Counted from the stretch's first letter, positions 40,742-51,230 are shown. The stretch: 64,000 nt of DNA from Euborellia annulipes (GCA_023213315.1 JAKCPI010002426.1:1-64000), one strand, 5' to 3'. Notes: generated from the letters alone by a model not told the origin. Numbers and translations: made by a program.

Positions 40742-41342
40742 ATATATATAGAAAAAGTATTGGTATCATGTGAAAAATTCGATGTTGAGATTTTGATGGA
40801 TACGCCTATACACCTTTTGAAGTCCCGTGAATCAATCATGTTTTTGCGACATTTTCTGTATGTCTGTCTGTGAGTGTTCAATTTTAAGCATGAAGGAATT
40901 GAGCTAGGAGGTTGAAAACTTATATTTAAAACAGGGACCCCCCCCCTAGGGCGTGAAAATGAGCTTTTAATCAAAATCGGCCAAAGAGTACTAGTACTTT
41001 ACTGATGCACTTTTTCAGTTTTTTTTTTCGATTTTCTCAAAATTCGCCCCAGCGATTTTGATTAAAATTCAATTATTTTTTAGATGCTCTTTAAAATATA
41101 TATTCTCGTTTTGCTATTAATTTCAGTAAAAAAATATATTTCTAGGTCATAACGACCCCAGAAATGGTAACAAAATATAAATATTTTTCTATGTTTATAA
41201 ATTTTACATTTTGAATTCTAATGTATCGGCGGAAACTAAATATATCTCGACACAAAAAATCTGGTGTGACAAGCATAGTACAAAACTTTCTCTTACCAAG
41301 TGTAAGAGAAAGTTGTGTGCTGTGCGACCAGGACACCAGATT
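40742..41342 (+). mobile_element. Family A element with its X-box region replaced
   Basis: Starts in the AT hairpin (ATATATAGAAAAAGT) and ends in a full terminal hairpin. At 41108-41165 the usual CTTCTGAAGACC...GCCATG part is replaced by GTCATAACGACCCCAGAAAT, a word from the repeat at 5430-5817/21125-21430, so only ATGGTAAC of the palindrome is left. Confidence 0.75.
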
Positions 41343-42347
41343 ATTTCATTAGGAATGTGGGGATTACCTCCTCCGGCCTACCCTGGAAAAATTTTTTGGC
41401 CACGGCCTTGATTCTAATAAATAAAATAATATAATTATTATATTGAAACACATCACCTTGTGTATCTAATTGTAAAATTTCCTTTAAATGAAGATGGCCC
41501 AACACTTTTTAGAAATGTTTATCCTATTTATGTACAAATGTAATAATCCTTAGTTTATATTCCCGAGGGAATCTTCTTTGTCATAAGCAAGCCACTAAAT
41601 TTCTTGGACACCCCTGATTTAATTGAAAAACGCTCTCTAGCTCTAGTCAAACGACCTTTGCGGCGCGGGAGCTTTATTATTATTTTATTATTTTATTTAT
41701 TTATTAACATAATGCCATCGCCGTCGCTGTTTTGAATATTTATAATGTGTATGTAGCCGTGAAATTTTATTATTATATGAAAAGAATACGATCAGTTAAA
41801 CTGATAAGTGAGAAGAATAATAATTCTACTAAAATGAAATAATAATTTTATCGTTTTAATTTATCTTTGAATAGCAAAAGGCCTATGTGTGTCTGTCTGT
41901 CTGTCCGTCCGTCTGTCTGTAAAACTTGCTTTGATTTCTCCCCCCTCCCTCTTGTTTTGTTTTGTTAAATTTGAGGAAATCTTTTTTTTTTTTTTTTTTT
42001 TTCCCCCCCCCCCCCCCCCCCCCCCCAAAAAAAGGTAGTGCAGGAAATCTCTTAAATTTAAAATGACCAAAAAGGTTTGTTTGTCAACATCGAATTGTAA
42101 CAACTCAGGAACACACACACACAAAAAAAACTTCTCTTTTTTGGTTTGTTAAGGAAGGAGGGAGAGAAAAAAAAAAATTATCTCGGAAATAAATCAATTT
42201 ATTTTAAAGGAAACTCTTTGAAATGTTAACTATTTTAATGGAGTTGTATTTAAGATATCAGAAACAAATAAAAGAAAAGATTTGATCAGATTGAAATTGC
42301 TTAATTATTTTGTATTGGTTCAATGGGAAGGGTAGAAAATTCTTTTT
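41343..42347. other. Intergenic sequence with long poly-T and poly-C runs
   Basis: A T run (41982-42002) is followed by about 24 C (42003-42026), and a (GTCT)n tract lies at 41890-41921. The minus frame at 41861-42124 is a translation of these. Confidence 0.5.
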
Positions 42348-43238
42348 ACTTTCTCTTACCTACAGGGGCGTATATAGAAATTTTTTTCAGGGGGGAGCCC
42401 GAAATTTTTCTGCGGAAATTTTTTTTTTTAAGAAACTAAATTTTTTTTCACACGAAATTTTTTGCAGAACATTTTTTCTTTTGCGGAACCAAAGTTTTTC
42501 ATCCTGCGGAAAAATTTGTTGCGCTGATGTCTGTATAACCCTATATATGTATATGTGTTTGGGAAATTTCGGGGGGGGGGGCGGCCCCCTCGGCCCCCCC
42601 CCCCCCCTTATATACGCCCCTTCTTACCTATGTATATATGTAATATATATATAGAGAGAAAGTATTGGATTCATGTCAAAAATTCGATGTCGAGATTTTG
42701 ATGGATCTTCACGTTTTGAAGTCCCCTGAATCCAAAAAAGTGGTTTTCGCGACATGGTCTGTCGTGTGTGTGTGTGTGGGTGGGTGTGTGTGTGTGTGTC
42801 TGTGTTCACTTTTAAGCATGAAGGAATTGAGCTATGAGGCTGAAATTTTATATATAAGTTAAACACCCCCCGGGACCGGAAAAATAAGCTTTTAATCAAA
42901 ATCGGCCAAAGAGTACTAGTACTTTACTGATGTACTTTTTCAGTTTTTTTCGATTTTCTCAAAATTCGCTCTAACGATTTTGATTAAAATTCAAAAATCA
43001 ATTATTTTTTAGATGCTCTTTCAAATGTATATTCTCATTTTGCCCTCAAAATTGTTTGAAGCACACTTTACTCTTGTGCTTCATAGGAAAGATATGAGAA
43101 ATGGTTGTCATGGTTACAAAATATAAATATTTTCCCATACTTATAAATTTTACATCTGAATTCAAATGTTCCGTACTGTCGGGAAAATACATGTCGACAC
43201 AAAAAAAATCTGGTGTGACAAGCACAGAACACCAGATT
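42348..43238 (+). mobile_element. Family A element with a MITE in its terminal hairpin
   Basis: ACTTTCTCTTACCTA is cut by the MITE 42363-42622; CTTACCTATGTATATATG resumes at 42623. The rest is complete to a shortened hairpin (CTGGTGTGACAAGCACAGAAC then ACCAGATT). X-box degraded (GTTGTCATGGTTAC). (GT)n tract at 42770-42802. Confidence 0.85.
42363..42622. mobile_element. hAT-type MITE with perfect 8-bp TSD
   Basis: Ends CAGGGGCGTATATAG and TATATACGCCCCTT. CTTACCTA flanks both sides (42355-42362 and 42623-42630). The interior has repeated AAATTTTT and TGCGGAA words and a long G then C run near its right end. Confidence 0.85.
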
Positions 43239-43342
43239 TTTTTTGAACGTCCTATAAGTGTGTGATTTGTATTATCGGTTTCTAATAAAAATGTAGTCCC
43301 ATTTCCGAAAGAAATTATTTTTTTTTATGTCATTTAAAATAA

Positions 43343-43425
43343 AATAAAAAATCTGGTGTGACTGGTCGCTCCAGATTTTTTGTATCGAGATATATTTAGT
43401 TTCCGTCGATATATTAGAATTCTAC
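43343..43425. repeat. Family A terminal hairpin, shortened
   Basis: AAATCTGGTGTGACTGGTCG is joined directly to CTCCAGATTTTTTGTATCGAG, so the inner stem is missing. It is followed by TTTAGTTTCCGTCGATATATT and then a SINE. Confidence 0.65.
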
Positions 43426-43682
43426 TTTTTTTTTTTTAAACACACACACTTTTTTCTCATTCACTCTCACATTCACACTGTCTTTTCGGCAACTTAGGCC
43501 AATTAAGACTTTTACGATAACCGTTATTGATTAATATACATATTGGGGGTCCAGGCATTCTTATTTTAGCCATTTGGTATCCAAATGGCTTAAATAAAAT
43601 CATCGGACTGCCTGGGGTCCGAACCCGCGACGTTTGGTATACGAGGCTAGAACGCTGACCTCTACACCAAGCCCCGAGGGCG
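43426..43682 (-). mobile_element. tRNA-derived SINE
   Basis: Complete: T run, tail, GGGGTCCAGGCATTCTTATT, internal hairpin, box B complement GGGGTCCGAACCC, head ending CCCCGAGGGC. Confidence 0.85.
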
Positions 43683-44813
43683 CATCCCCATTAATAAATC
43701 CCACAAAATTGTTTTTCCAATTATTTAAAATGCAAAAATAACAATTTTCCATAGCCAATTGGATACTTAATTGTTTCTCAAGATCTTTCTTTGTATGCGT
43801 TTGTTGTCAAATTATCGAATTAAATTATTTATTATCGTTAAACGAAACAAAATCAACATTCCTATAATATCCAAATTAATTTGAATTTTTTTTTTTTTTT
43901 TTTTTTGTTTCTATCACTAATTAAAATAACTTAAGAAATAGCAACAATTTTTTTGTGTTTTGTTGAATTCCGCGCGTCCCCTTTTGTTCGGTCCCATGAC
44001 ATTCCATCCATACTCGTTGGCGACAATTTATCCCAAAGGGCCGGACAATATCTTATTAAAAATATATCTGTGTCGTCGCCAAGGTGACAACCCTTGAAAG
44101 CTTAGTGTATCGTGGGGGGAGGGAAAACAACAACCCTGGCTGGCTCTGTTGTTTATAGCGTTGAACAACACACACACACACACACACACATGGAACCATA
44201 ATTCAGAGCCTCTACCTGAAAAGGGTGGCTGACTCCGGCCGTATATCAGGGGATCGTGACAACAACCCTCGAGGCCAGTGCAGCCAACCCTCTCCCCCCA
44301 CCCCTTCTTCTTTTTAATTGCCACAACATTAAAACCCGACTATTCGGACACGAAACGTCTGAAATAAATTAATCATTGTTTTTAATCCACGATCATCTAC
44401 TCCCGATTATAAATAATATACACACATATACGGTATATATATATATATTTTATTTTTTTTTTTTTATTTTTTTTTAAGTTAATAACAAATAACTCAACTT
44501 GACTATAAATTTTATGGCTTATAGGAAACGCATGGCCGAGGGTGCTATAAAGCCCAACAGGGTGGCAACCCTCCCGCGATCAATAAATAAAGCTCAATTT
44601 TTGTTAATTTAATTTTTTTTTTGAATTCAGGTCAGGAAATAGAATTTGAAAAATATTTTATTCTCCTTTAAAAAAAAAAAATAGAAAAAAAATTAAGTCA
44701 ACAGCTCTAGGGTGAAAAAAGTTGCGAAACGCTTCCACTCTTCTTAACTTTTCCCTTACATTACTTTTCGAATATGCATTGTTATTTTTCAGGTTATTTT
44801 ATTTAACCGTTTT
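43683..44813. other. Mostly single-copy intergenic sequence
   Basis: 43960-44330 is of more balanced composition and does not match the families here: CCGCGCGTCCCCTTTTGTTC, GTCGTCGCCAAGGTGACAAC, and a (CA)n tract at 44169-44190. The minus frame 44028-44324 is unrecognised. A (TA)n tract lies at 44431-44449. Confidence 0.45.
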
Positions 44814-45050
44814 TACTTTCTCTTACCTATATATGTGATATATACAAGAGAAAGTATTGGATTCATGTCAGAAATTCTATGCGAGATTTTGATGGTTATA
44901 CACGTTTTGAGGTCCCCTGAATCCAAAAAGTGGTTTTTGCGACATGGTCTGTCTGTGTGTTTGTCTGGTTCAATTTAAAGCATGAAGGAATTGAGCTAGG
45001 GGGTTGAAATTTTATATATAAGTTACACACCCATCTAAGGCTTAAAAATA
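44814..45050 (+). mobile_element. Family A fragment
   Basis: ACTTTCTCTTACC end through CCTGAATCCAAAAAGTGG to ACACACCCATCTAAGGC, where the 12-bp tandem array starts. Confidence 0.8.
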
Positions 45051-45315
45051 ATAATCTTCCATCAAACATTTCATCAAGCATCCCATCAAGCATTTATCAA
45101 TCATTTCTTCAAGCATATTATCATTTTGTCAAGCATCTCGTCAAACATCCAATTAAGTATCCTTTCAATCATTTCATCAAGCATCCCATGAATCATTTCA
45201 TCAAGCATCTCGTCAAGCCTGTCATCAAGCATGTCGTCAAGCCTGCCATCAAGCTTCTCTTCAAGCATGCCATCAAGCATCTTATCAAGCATGACTTCAA
45301 GCAACCCATCAATCT
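45051..45315. repeat. 12-bp tandem repeat (ATCAAGCATCTC-like)
   Basis: About 20 imperfect units of ATCAAGCATYYC. On the minus strand the open frame repeats MLDE/MLDG, the direct translation of a 12-bp unit. It starts exactly where family A breaks off. Confidence 0.85.
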
Positions 45316-45532
45316 ATAATATCTAGACCGAATTTTTTAAAAATATCTTTTATTTAATGTGTTTAATCTAAATTTTTTTTTTCTTTCAAAGATCAAAAAC
45401 AGAAATTTTACAAGTTGTAGATATTTTAAATAGCTTTAATTAAAAAAAAAATTTGATGTCGAAAGCTTCAAAATTGTGGCCGCTGGGCAGCTTTCAAAAT
45501 TAGCACCTCGAGACGCGCTCCTTAATGCGTTT
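45316..45532. other. AT-rich spacer
   Basis: No features recognised. Confidence 0.5.
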
Positions 45533-45755
45533 TTTTTTTTTTATTGTAAAACACTCACACTTTTTTCCCATTCACACTCACATTCACACAGTCTTTTCGG
45601 CAACTTAGGCCAATTAAGACAAACGATACTCGTAATTTATTAATTTAGCTATATTTATTGGGGGTCCAGGCATTTCCTCGGATTGCCTGGGATCCGAACC
45701 CCCGACATTTGGTATACAAGGCCAGCATGCTAGCCACTACACCAAGCCCGAGGGC
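45533..45755 (-). mobile_element. tRNA-derived SINE lacking the internal hairpin
   Basis: Tail and head are present (box B complement GGGATCCGAACCC), but the CCATTTGG/CCAAATGG hairpin between them is deleted (GGGTCCAGGCATTTCCTCGG). Such a clean loss suggests hairpin-induced deletion. Confidence 0.85.
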
Positions 45756-46585
45756 CTAATGCTTGTTTTGACACTCATTATAAGTTTTTAATAAAATTTT
45801 TGAAACATATAACATAGTCTTTTTAATTTAATTTCTATATTAGTGTTTTAACTAGAGCTTACAGTTAATAATTTAAATTTAATTCGTTCTCTTTTTCACC
45901 AATATCTTGGATTGTCAAGAGATAATATATAAAAAAAAATTTTAATTTTGTATTTCCGGGATCACGACTTTACTTATATTTTTTTATAAATTATATTAAT
46001 AAAACAGAATAAGAAGTTTTTAATTTAGAATAAAGAATAGAACGAGTCACTGAAACAAACATAATAACACTTAGAAAATATATACTATTTGCTAAAGTAG
46101 TCTTAAGAGATAATCGAATTGGGTTGTATGCAACTAGCGTTGGTCGGTCGAGTCTGGTTAGTGAAACGGCGAAGAGAGGTCGCGGGCCGCCTTCTCCTGG
46201 CTCGTCGGCTCCCTCGTTAAAACGAACCCGTCGGAAGGAGGCCGTCGTTATTTAGACATCTCTCCCTCCCCATGGAGGCCACAAAACCCCGTTTTACGAG
46301 CCCCACGCAATCGTAAACTTTATTCGTCACAAAAAGAAGAGAAGAGAAGGGGGGGGAGGGGGGGTTGCAATTGCAGTGGCGGTGGAAAACACTAAAACCC
46401 TTCACGGGGGTGGCGCTCGCTCGTTTCATTACTACACACCCTAATATAATGTTTGTCCTTCGACATTGAAGCTACCGAAACTTTGTCTCGTCTTATCTTT
46501 ATTATATATAAAAGCTAAACAACAAAAATTATGGAAATTGATTAGTGTTGGAATTATTTTGGAAAATAAAAGATTTTAATATTTT
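45756..46585. other. Intergenic sequence containing a CpG-rich island (46140-46440)
   Basis: AT-rich up to about 46135, then an abrupt rise in GC and CpG: TTGGTCGGTCGAGTCTGG, GAGGTCGCGGGCCGCC, GGCTCGTCGGCTCCCTCG. It falls back to AT-rich after 46440. The minus frame 46217-46429 has no family features. Confidence 0.5.
46140..46440. promoter_or_regulatory. CpG-rich, apparently single-copy island
   Basis: Holds many CpG dinucleotides and no match to the repeats here. It includes a purine-rich strand tract (46335-46365) and a (GGC/GGT)-type stretch (GCAGTGGCGGTGG). It could be a promoter, enhancer or untranslated exon of a neighbouring gene; nothing in the sequence decides this. Confidence 0.25.
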
Positions 46586-46951
46586 TATTTTCTCTTACCT
46601 ATATATGTATAGTGTATACTGAAAGAAAGTATTAGGGAAAAATTCGACGTCAAGATTTTGATGGATATACTCGTTTTGAGGTCCCCTGAGTCCAAAAAAA
46701 AGTGGGTCGCGCAAAATGATCTGTCAATTTATGAAGTAATTGGGTTTGAAATTTTATATATTAGTTAGGCACTGCTCTCAAGCGTGAAAATAAGCTTTTA
46801 ATCAAAATCGGCCAAAAAGTAGGCCTACTAGTACTTTAATGATACATTTTTTCAGTTTTTTTTTTTTTTTTTTTTTTTCTTGAAATTTGCTCCAACATTT
46901 TTGAATAAAATTCAACAATCAATTATTTTTAGAATCTCTTTAAAAAGTATG
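46586..46951 (+). mobile_element. Family A fragment
   Basis: From TTTCTCTTACC to TCTCTTTAAAAAGTATG, lacking the X-box half. Unusually divergent (AATTCGACGTCAAG). Confidence 0.75.
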
Positions 46952-47358
46952 TTTTAAATAAGAATGCCTGGACCACAATATATATTTATTTATAATAACG
47001 GTTATCGTATAAAGCAGTGGTTCCCAACCTGGGGGCGATCGCCCCCAAGTGGGCGATTTGGGATATCAGTCTATTTCCTATTTAGAAAATCGTCTGTATA
47101 AAAGAGGACAAAAAATTATCATAAAAATAAAATAGTCTGAAGATAATTCCAATCTAGAATTAAAACGTCCCAATCTAGAATTGATTAATAATTTTTGTCA
47201 TTATTGTTTTCATTAAATAAAGATTGACCGAAAAAAGATGCATTTTTGTTATTTTCTTCATAAAAATAAAATTATTATTCGATTTTTAAAAGGTTACGTA
47301 CGCTGCAAGGAAAGAAATCAGACAAAAATGTAATCAATCTTTATCTAATTTTTAATTT

Positions 47359-47407
47359 CGATTGTCGACGTTTCGGACGCAAATCGCATTCTTCCTCAGG
47401 ACAATCG
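47359..47407 (-). ncRNA. Hammerhead ribozyme-like motif with 8-bp stem I
   Basis: On the minus strand: CGATTGTC, CTGAGGA, A, stem II GAATGCG/TGCGTCC (one A-C mismatch, wobble pairs), GAAA, CGTC, GACAATCG. Stem I CGATTGTC/GACAATCG is perfect apart from the terminal base context; core intact. Confidence 0.65.
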
Positions 47408-47437
47408 GTAGTTACGATCCCATCTGTATTTTACTAT

Positions 47438-47485
47438 CGATTGTCCTGAGGAAGGCGCGATTTGTGCCCGAAACATTGGCAATCG
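47438..47485 (+). ncRNA. Hammerhead-like motif with altered cleavage site
   Basis: CGATTGTC, CTGAGGA, A, stem II GGC...GCC(C), GAAA, then CATT in place of CGTC, and CAATCG. Core bases are kept, but the NUH cleavage triplet region is changed. Confidence 0.5.
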
Positions 47486-47494
47486 AAATTAAAA

Positions 47495-48158
47495 AATCTG
47501 GTGTGACTGGCGCACAGCACACAACTTTCTCTTACCTTCGGTAATCGAAAGTTGTGTTCTGTGCTTGTCACCAGATTTTTGTGTCGACATATATTTAGTT
47601 CCCGACAGTACGGAACATTTGAATTCAGATGTAAAATTTATAAGTATGGGAAAATATTTATATTTTGTTACCATGACAACCATTTCTCCTATCTTCCCCT
47701 ATGAAATACAAGAGTAAAGTGGTCTTCAGAAGATTTCAATTGCAAAATGAGAATATACATTTTAAAGAAAATCTAAAAATTAATTGATTTTTGAATTTAA
47801 AAAAAAATCGTTGGAGCAAATTTTGAGAAAATCGAAAAAAACTGAAAAAATACATCAGTAAAGTACTAGTACTCTTTGGCCGATTTTGATTAAAAGCTTA
47901 TTTTTCCGGTCCCGGGGGTGTTTAACTTAAATATAAAATTTCAACCTCGAGCTCAATTCCTTCATCCTTAAAATTGAACACACACACACACACACACACA
48001 CAGACAGACAGACAGACCATGTCGCGAAAACCACTTTTTTGGATTCAGGGGACCTCAAAACGTGAAGATCCATCAAAATCTCGACATCGAATTTTTGACA
48101 TGAATCCAATACTTTCTCTCTATATATATATTACATATATACATAGGTAAGAGAAAGT
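47495..48158. mobile_element. Family A element, full length, innermost insertion
   Basis: AATCTGGTGTGAC to GGTAAGAGAAAGT. X-box GTTACCATGACAAC has one change. The A-rich target on each side (TTAAAA before, AAAAATT after) agrees with the short or absent TSD of this family. (CA)n tract at 47979-48001. Confidence 0.85.
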
Positions 48159-48690
48159 AAAAATTAGGTTGTAACTATTCAAGAATATTAGAAATGAGTT
48201 CAATTTACGATATGTTTTGCGAGAATGTTTTTATTGAATAATCTTTAAATTGACAAACAAAAATTCATATGACAACTGACGTTATCAAAACATAAAACAC
48301 AAACATTAAGCGAGCCACTACAAAGCAAAGATTGATTAAATTTTTTCCAGATTTCTTTCTTGGCTGCCATCCTGCTCATATTTGAAAATTTCAACGTTTC
48401 AATCATTATTCCTGCAGGTGTTGCATTTTTTCACTTTGAAAAGTAAACGTTATCTGAGGAACTTGATTGGTTCACTTTGAAATGAAGTACTTTTTTGTTA
48501 AAAATTTTAAATCATGCAATGAAAATGAAAGGGGGCAATGGGTGTGAGACAACCTCCAGAAAGGGGCGATGGGCCAAAAAGGTTGGGAACCACTGGTATA
48601 AAGTCTAAAATGGCCTAAGTTGCCGAAAAGACTGTGTGAATGTGAGTGTGAATGGGAAAAAAGTGCGAGTGTTAAAAAGAAAAGAAAAAA

Positions 48691-48945
48691 AGGATGTTCT
48701 CATTTTGCTCTCACAATTATTTGAAACACACTTTACTCATGTACTTTATAAGGATAAGATAAATGGTTGCCATGGCAACAAAATATAAATATTTTTCAAC
48801 ATTAATTAAATTTTTTACATTAATCACATATTTTTCATTAATTACATTTTTTATATTTTAACATTTTTTATATTTTTTGATAATTACATTTCTTTTACTT
48901 TCTCTTACCAATATATGTATAGTGTATACAGAGAGAATTACATTT
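48691..48945 (+). mobile_element. Family A fragments
   Basis: 48694-48800 holds the ATTCTCATTTTGC-like region with an exact X-box-type palindrome GTTGCCATGGCAAC (48766-48779). 48896-48940 is the AT hairpin end (ACTTTCTCTTACC...CAGAGAGAA). TTTTTACATT/TTAATTACA repeats lie between. Confidence 0.65.
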
Positions 48946-49723
48946 TCTACAATCCTTTTAAATTTTGTTAGTGCTTGACCTGCACCTTGAAAAAACTTAG
49001 AAAGCACACGCTAAATAATGGTTTTTGGAGTATTTTTCATTAATTATATTTTTTTCATTTTTTATATTTTTTACATTAATTACATTTTTTACATTATTTA
49101 CATTTTAACATTTTTTGCATTTTTAACATCTTCCCTCCTTGTATCCGCCCTTGAGTTGATTTTACACAAAGGAAGTGAATTTGGTTGCCCAACTTCCTGT
49201 CAAGATTTAATTTTTCTAACCCTTTGATTTTCAATCATCTTCTATAATTTTTATTTTTATAATATTCTTCAAATTATTTTTACACAATTATTATGCAAAC
49301 ACTTTGATCTAATCTTAAAAAAAAAAATTAATTGTAAGCGATCAATTGAAAACTTTTTTAATGACTCACCCATTAGCTTTGCTATTTAGTCCTAGCAGCC
49401 CAGGTTATTTTTTTAATAATTATAAATGCATAACATTCGTAATTTAATTTATTAATTCTATTAGTTAAATATGGAAATTTAAAGAAATTAACTTAACATA
49501 TTAATGAATGAATTTTAAATTAAAAAATGCATGACAAAATAAGAATTTAAACAAAAAAAAAAAATTATTTATTACTCATGCGAGTCATTTTTTTATTATT
49601 ATTATAATCGGCTGAGGGAATAAACAACATCAACCCTTGCCTTGCGTATTTCGCAAGGAAAGAGGGTGGCAAAACAAGAACACTTTCCCCTTTTATTAAA
49701 GAAATGAAATAAACTCCGATTGA
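48946..49723. other. AT-rich intergenic sequence
   Basis: Contains a run of TTTTTACATTAATTACA-type repeats at about 49030-49120 and a piece of the CCTTGTATCCGCCCTTG MITE end at 49138-49154. The frame 49018-49227 is the translated repeat. Confidence 0.5.
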
Positions 49724-49731
49724 GAACCCGT

Positions 49732-50080
49732 CAGTGGCCTAGCGAGGGGGAGCAAGGGGGGTGCGCCGGGGCTACTCAGAAAGGGGCGCCAAATGGTCCA
49801 CAAAACAAAAAATTGCTGGATAATTTTTTTATTTTTATTATAATGATTGATTTCTGGATGATCATATACATTTCAAAATCTAGTCTTTTTTTTCTGAACT
49901 ACATTTTTTGTCTCAAATTTAAAGCCTAGCTTGAATCTATTACTTTATTTATTTTACTTTATTAATTAATTAATTTGCTAGTATATTTTACATAAGGCTA
50001 ATATTATATGGTTTTCGAATGGAGGGGGGGCGCTAAAAGGTATTGTGCCCCGTGCGCGAGTTAAGCTCACTACGCCACTG
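49732..50080. mobile_element. hAT-type MITE
   Basis: Ends CAGTGGCCTAGCGAGGGG and CTCACTACGCCACTG. Flanks GAACCCGT and GAATCCGT differ by one base. A G-rich left end and AT-rich centre, as in related MITEs. Confidence 0.8.
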
Positions 50081-50157
50081 GAATCCGTGCCGCCCTCCTT
50101 TGCATCTAGACAGGAGGGCCTCGCTCCCTGAACCCCCCACCAGGTGGCTCGGGCCCG

Positions 50158-50491
50158 AAAATCGAAAAAAAAAAGTGAACAAGTGCATCAGCAAAGTACT
50201 AGTATTCTTTGATTAAAAGCTTATTTTCACGCCCTAGGAGGGTGCCTAACTAAATAAATAAAATGTCAACCTCCTGGCTCAATTCCTTCATGCTTTAAAT
50301 TGAACCCAGGCACAGACAGAGAGACACACTACACACAGACAGACAGACAGTCCATGTCGCGAAAACCACTTTTTTGGACTCAGGGGACCTCAAAACGTGC
50401 ATATCCATGAAAATCTAGACATCGAATTTTTGACATGAATCCAATACTTTCTCGCTATACATATAGGCCTATATAGAAGTAAGAGAAAGTA
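50158..50491. mobile_element. Family A fragment
   Basis: From AAAATCGAAAAAAAAAAGTG through a (CAGA)n tract (50308-50350) to AAGTAAGAGAAAGT. The X-box half is absent. Confidence 0.8.
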
Positions 50492-50592
50492 ATAATTCTA
50501 ATAGTATAAGGGTATTTTATGACTGGTGGAATTTGTATCAGGAATGAAAGTTAGAGGAAATTCAGGCAAAATTTTTCTTTAAAATATATTTT

Positions 50593-50638
50593 AACAGCTG
50601 ACGTTTCGGCTTTGGTCAAAGTCATCCTCGGAGCTGTT
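50593..50638 (-). ncRNA. Hammerhead-like motif with a core change
   Basis: On the minus strand: AACAGCT, CCGAGGA (CTGAGGA expected), T, stem II GACTTTG/CAAAGCC type, GAAA, CGTC, AGCTGTT. Stem I is 7 bp. Confidence 0.5.
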
Positions 50639-50827
50639 ATTTGTCATCATATACATATATTTTGAATTGTATCAGGTATTAATTTAGGATATAACATCAG
50701 GGAAAAAGTCTTCAGTTCAAGAAAAACTTTTTCCTTCTTCTATCACCAATATAATATATTTATTTTTTTTTTTGTGCCTAATGTGATAATTGACTCAGGG
50801 CAGTACAATTTCTTCTAATGACCAATA

Positions 50828-51160
50828 ACTGCTCTGAGGATGGCTTTGACCCAAGGGCGGATCCAGAGGTGTTTCTCGGGGGAGGGGGTAATCTGGTGTG
50901 ACTCGTCGCACAGCACACTATTTTTTCTTAATTTCGGTAATTTAAAGGCGCATTCTGTACCTACTTGTTTGCCAGAATATATATACAAATCAAATTTTTA
51001 AGTATTAATTTTTAAAATTTTACATTAAAAATAAATTTTTTTTCGAAAAAAAAAGTATTTTTTTCAAATCTCGGGGGGGGGGGGTAATTACCCTCCTTTA
51101 CCCCCGCCCCACCCCCCTTGTATCCGCCCTTGCTTTGAACAAAGCCGAAACGTCAGCTGT
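50828..51160 (+). ncRNA. Hammerhead-like motif split by a MITE in stem II
   Basis: ACTGCTCTGAGGATGGCTTTGACC precedes the MITE (core CTGAGGA and half of stem II). AAAGCCGAAACGTCAGC, then TGTT, follow it at about 51142. Without the MITE, stem II would be GGCTTTG/CAAAGCC and the core would be intact. Confidence 0.6.
50852..51132. mobile_element. hAT-type MITE (CAAGGGCGGATCC family)
   Basis: Ends CAAGGGCGGATCCAG and GTATCCGCCCTTG. Flanks CTTTGACC and CTTTGAAC differ by one base. Interior GGTAATCTGGTGTGACTCG is the captured family A hairpin, then TTTAAAGGCGCATTCTG as in 3181 and 38435. Confidence 0.85.
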
Positions 51161-51230
51161 TAAAATATATTTTTAAAGAAAAAATTTTTCCTGAATTTCT
51201 TCTAACTTTCATTCCTGATAATAATTCTAA

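Larger units (their letters stand above)
47340..47494. repeat. Hammerhead foldback inside the hAT element
   Basis: TTTTTAATTTCGATTGTCG at the left is mirrored by GCAATCGAAATTAAAAA at the right, with facing hammerhead-like motifs and a 30-bp loop. The right flank is cut by the family A copy at 47495. Confidence 0.75.
47015..48595. mobile_element. hAT-type element with perfect TIRs and 8-bp TSD
   Basis: Ends CAGTGGTTCCCAACCT and AGGTTGGGAACCACTG wait-free inverted repeats of about 15 bp. GTATAAAG flanks both sides (47007-47014 and 48596-48603). About 870 bp of this 1,581-bp interval is a later foldback plus family A insertion, so the element itself is roughly 0.7 kb and non-autonomous. Confidence 0.9.
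46965..48690 (+). mobile_element. SINE 3' part split by a hAT element
   Basis: TAAATAAGAATGCCTGGACC to CGGTTATCGTATAAAG (47014), then after the hAT element TCTAAAATGGCCTAAGTTGC, CGAAAAGACTGTGTG and GGGAAAAAAGTGCGAGTG. The head is missing. Confidence 0.85.
50505..51230. repeat. Foldback of the 19400-19645 family, split by a MITE
   Basis: TATAAGGGTATTTTATGACTGG and AGGAATGAAAGTTAGAGG at the left; the mirrored TTCTAACTTTCATTCCTGAT ends at about 51219. It carries facing hammerhead-like motifs; the right one is interrupted by the MITE at 50852-51132. Confidence 0.75.

Noticed and set aside
42003..42026. Long poly-C next to poly-T as a functional triplex or i-motif element
   Set aside because: Homopolymer runs of this kind are frequent throughout the window and are likely slippage products, and their length may also be a sequencing artefact.
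45101..45304. Coiled-coil-like MLDE/MLDG protein on the minus strand
   Set aside because: Translation of a 12-bp tandem repeat; no start context, no flanking coding sequence.
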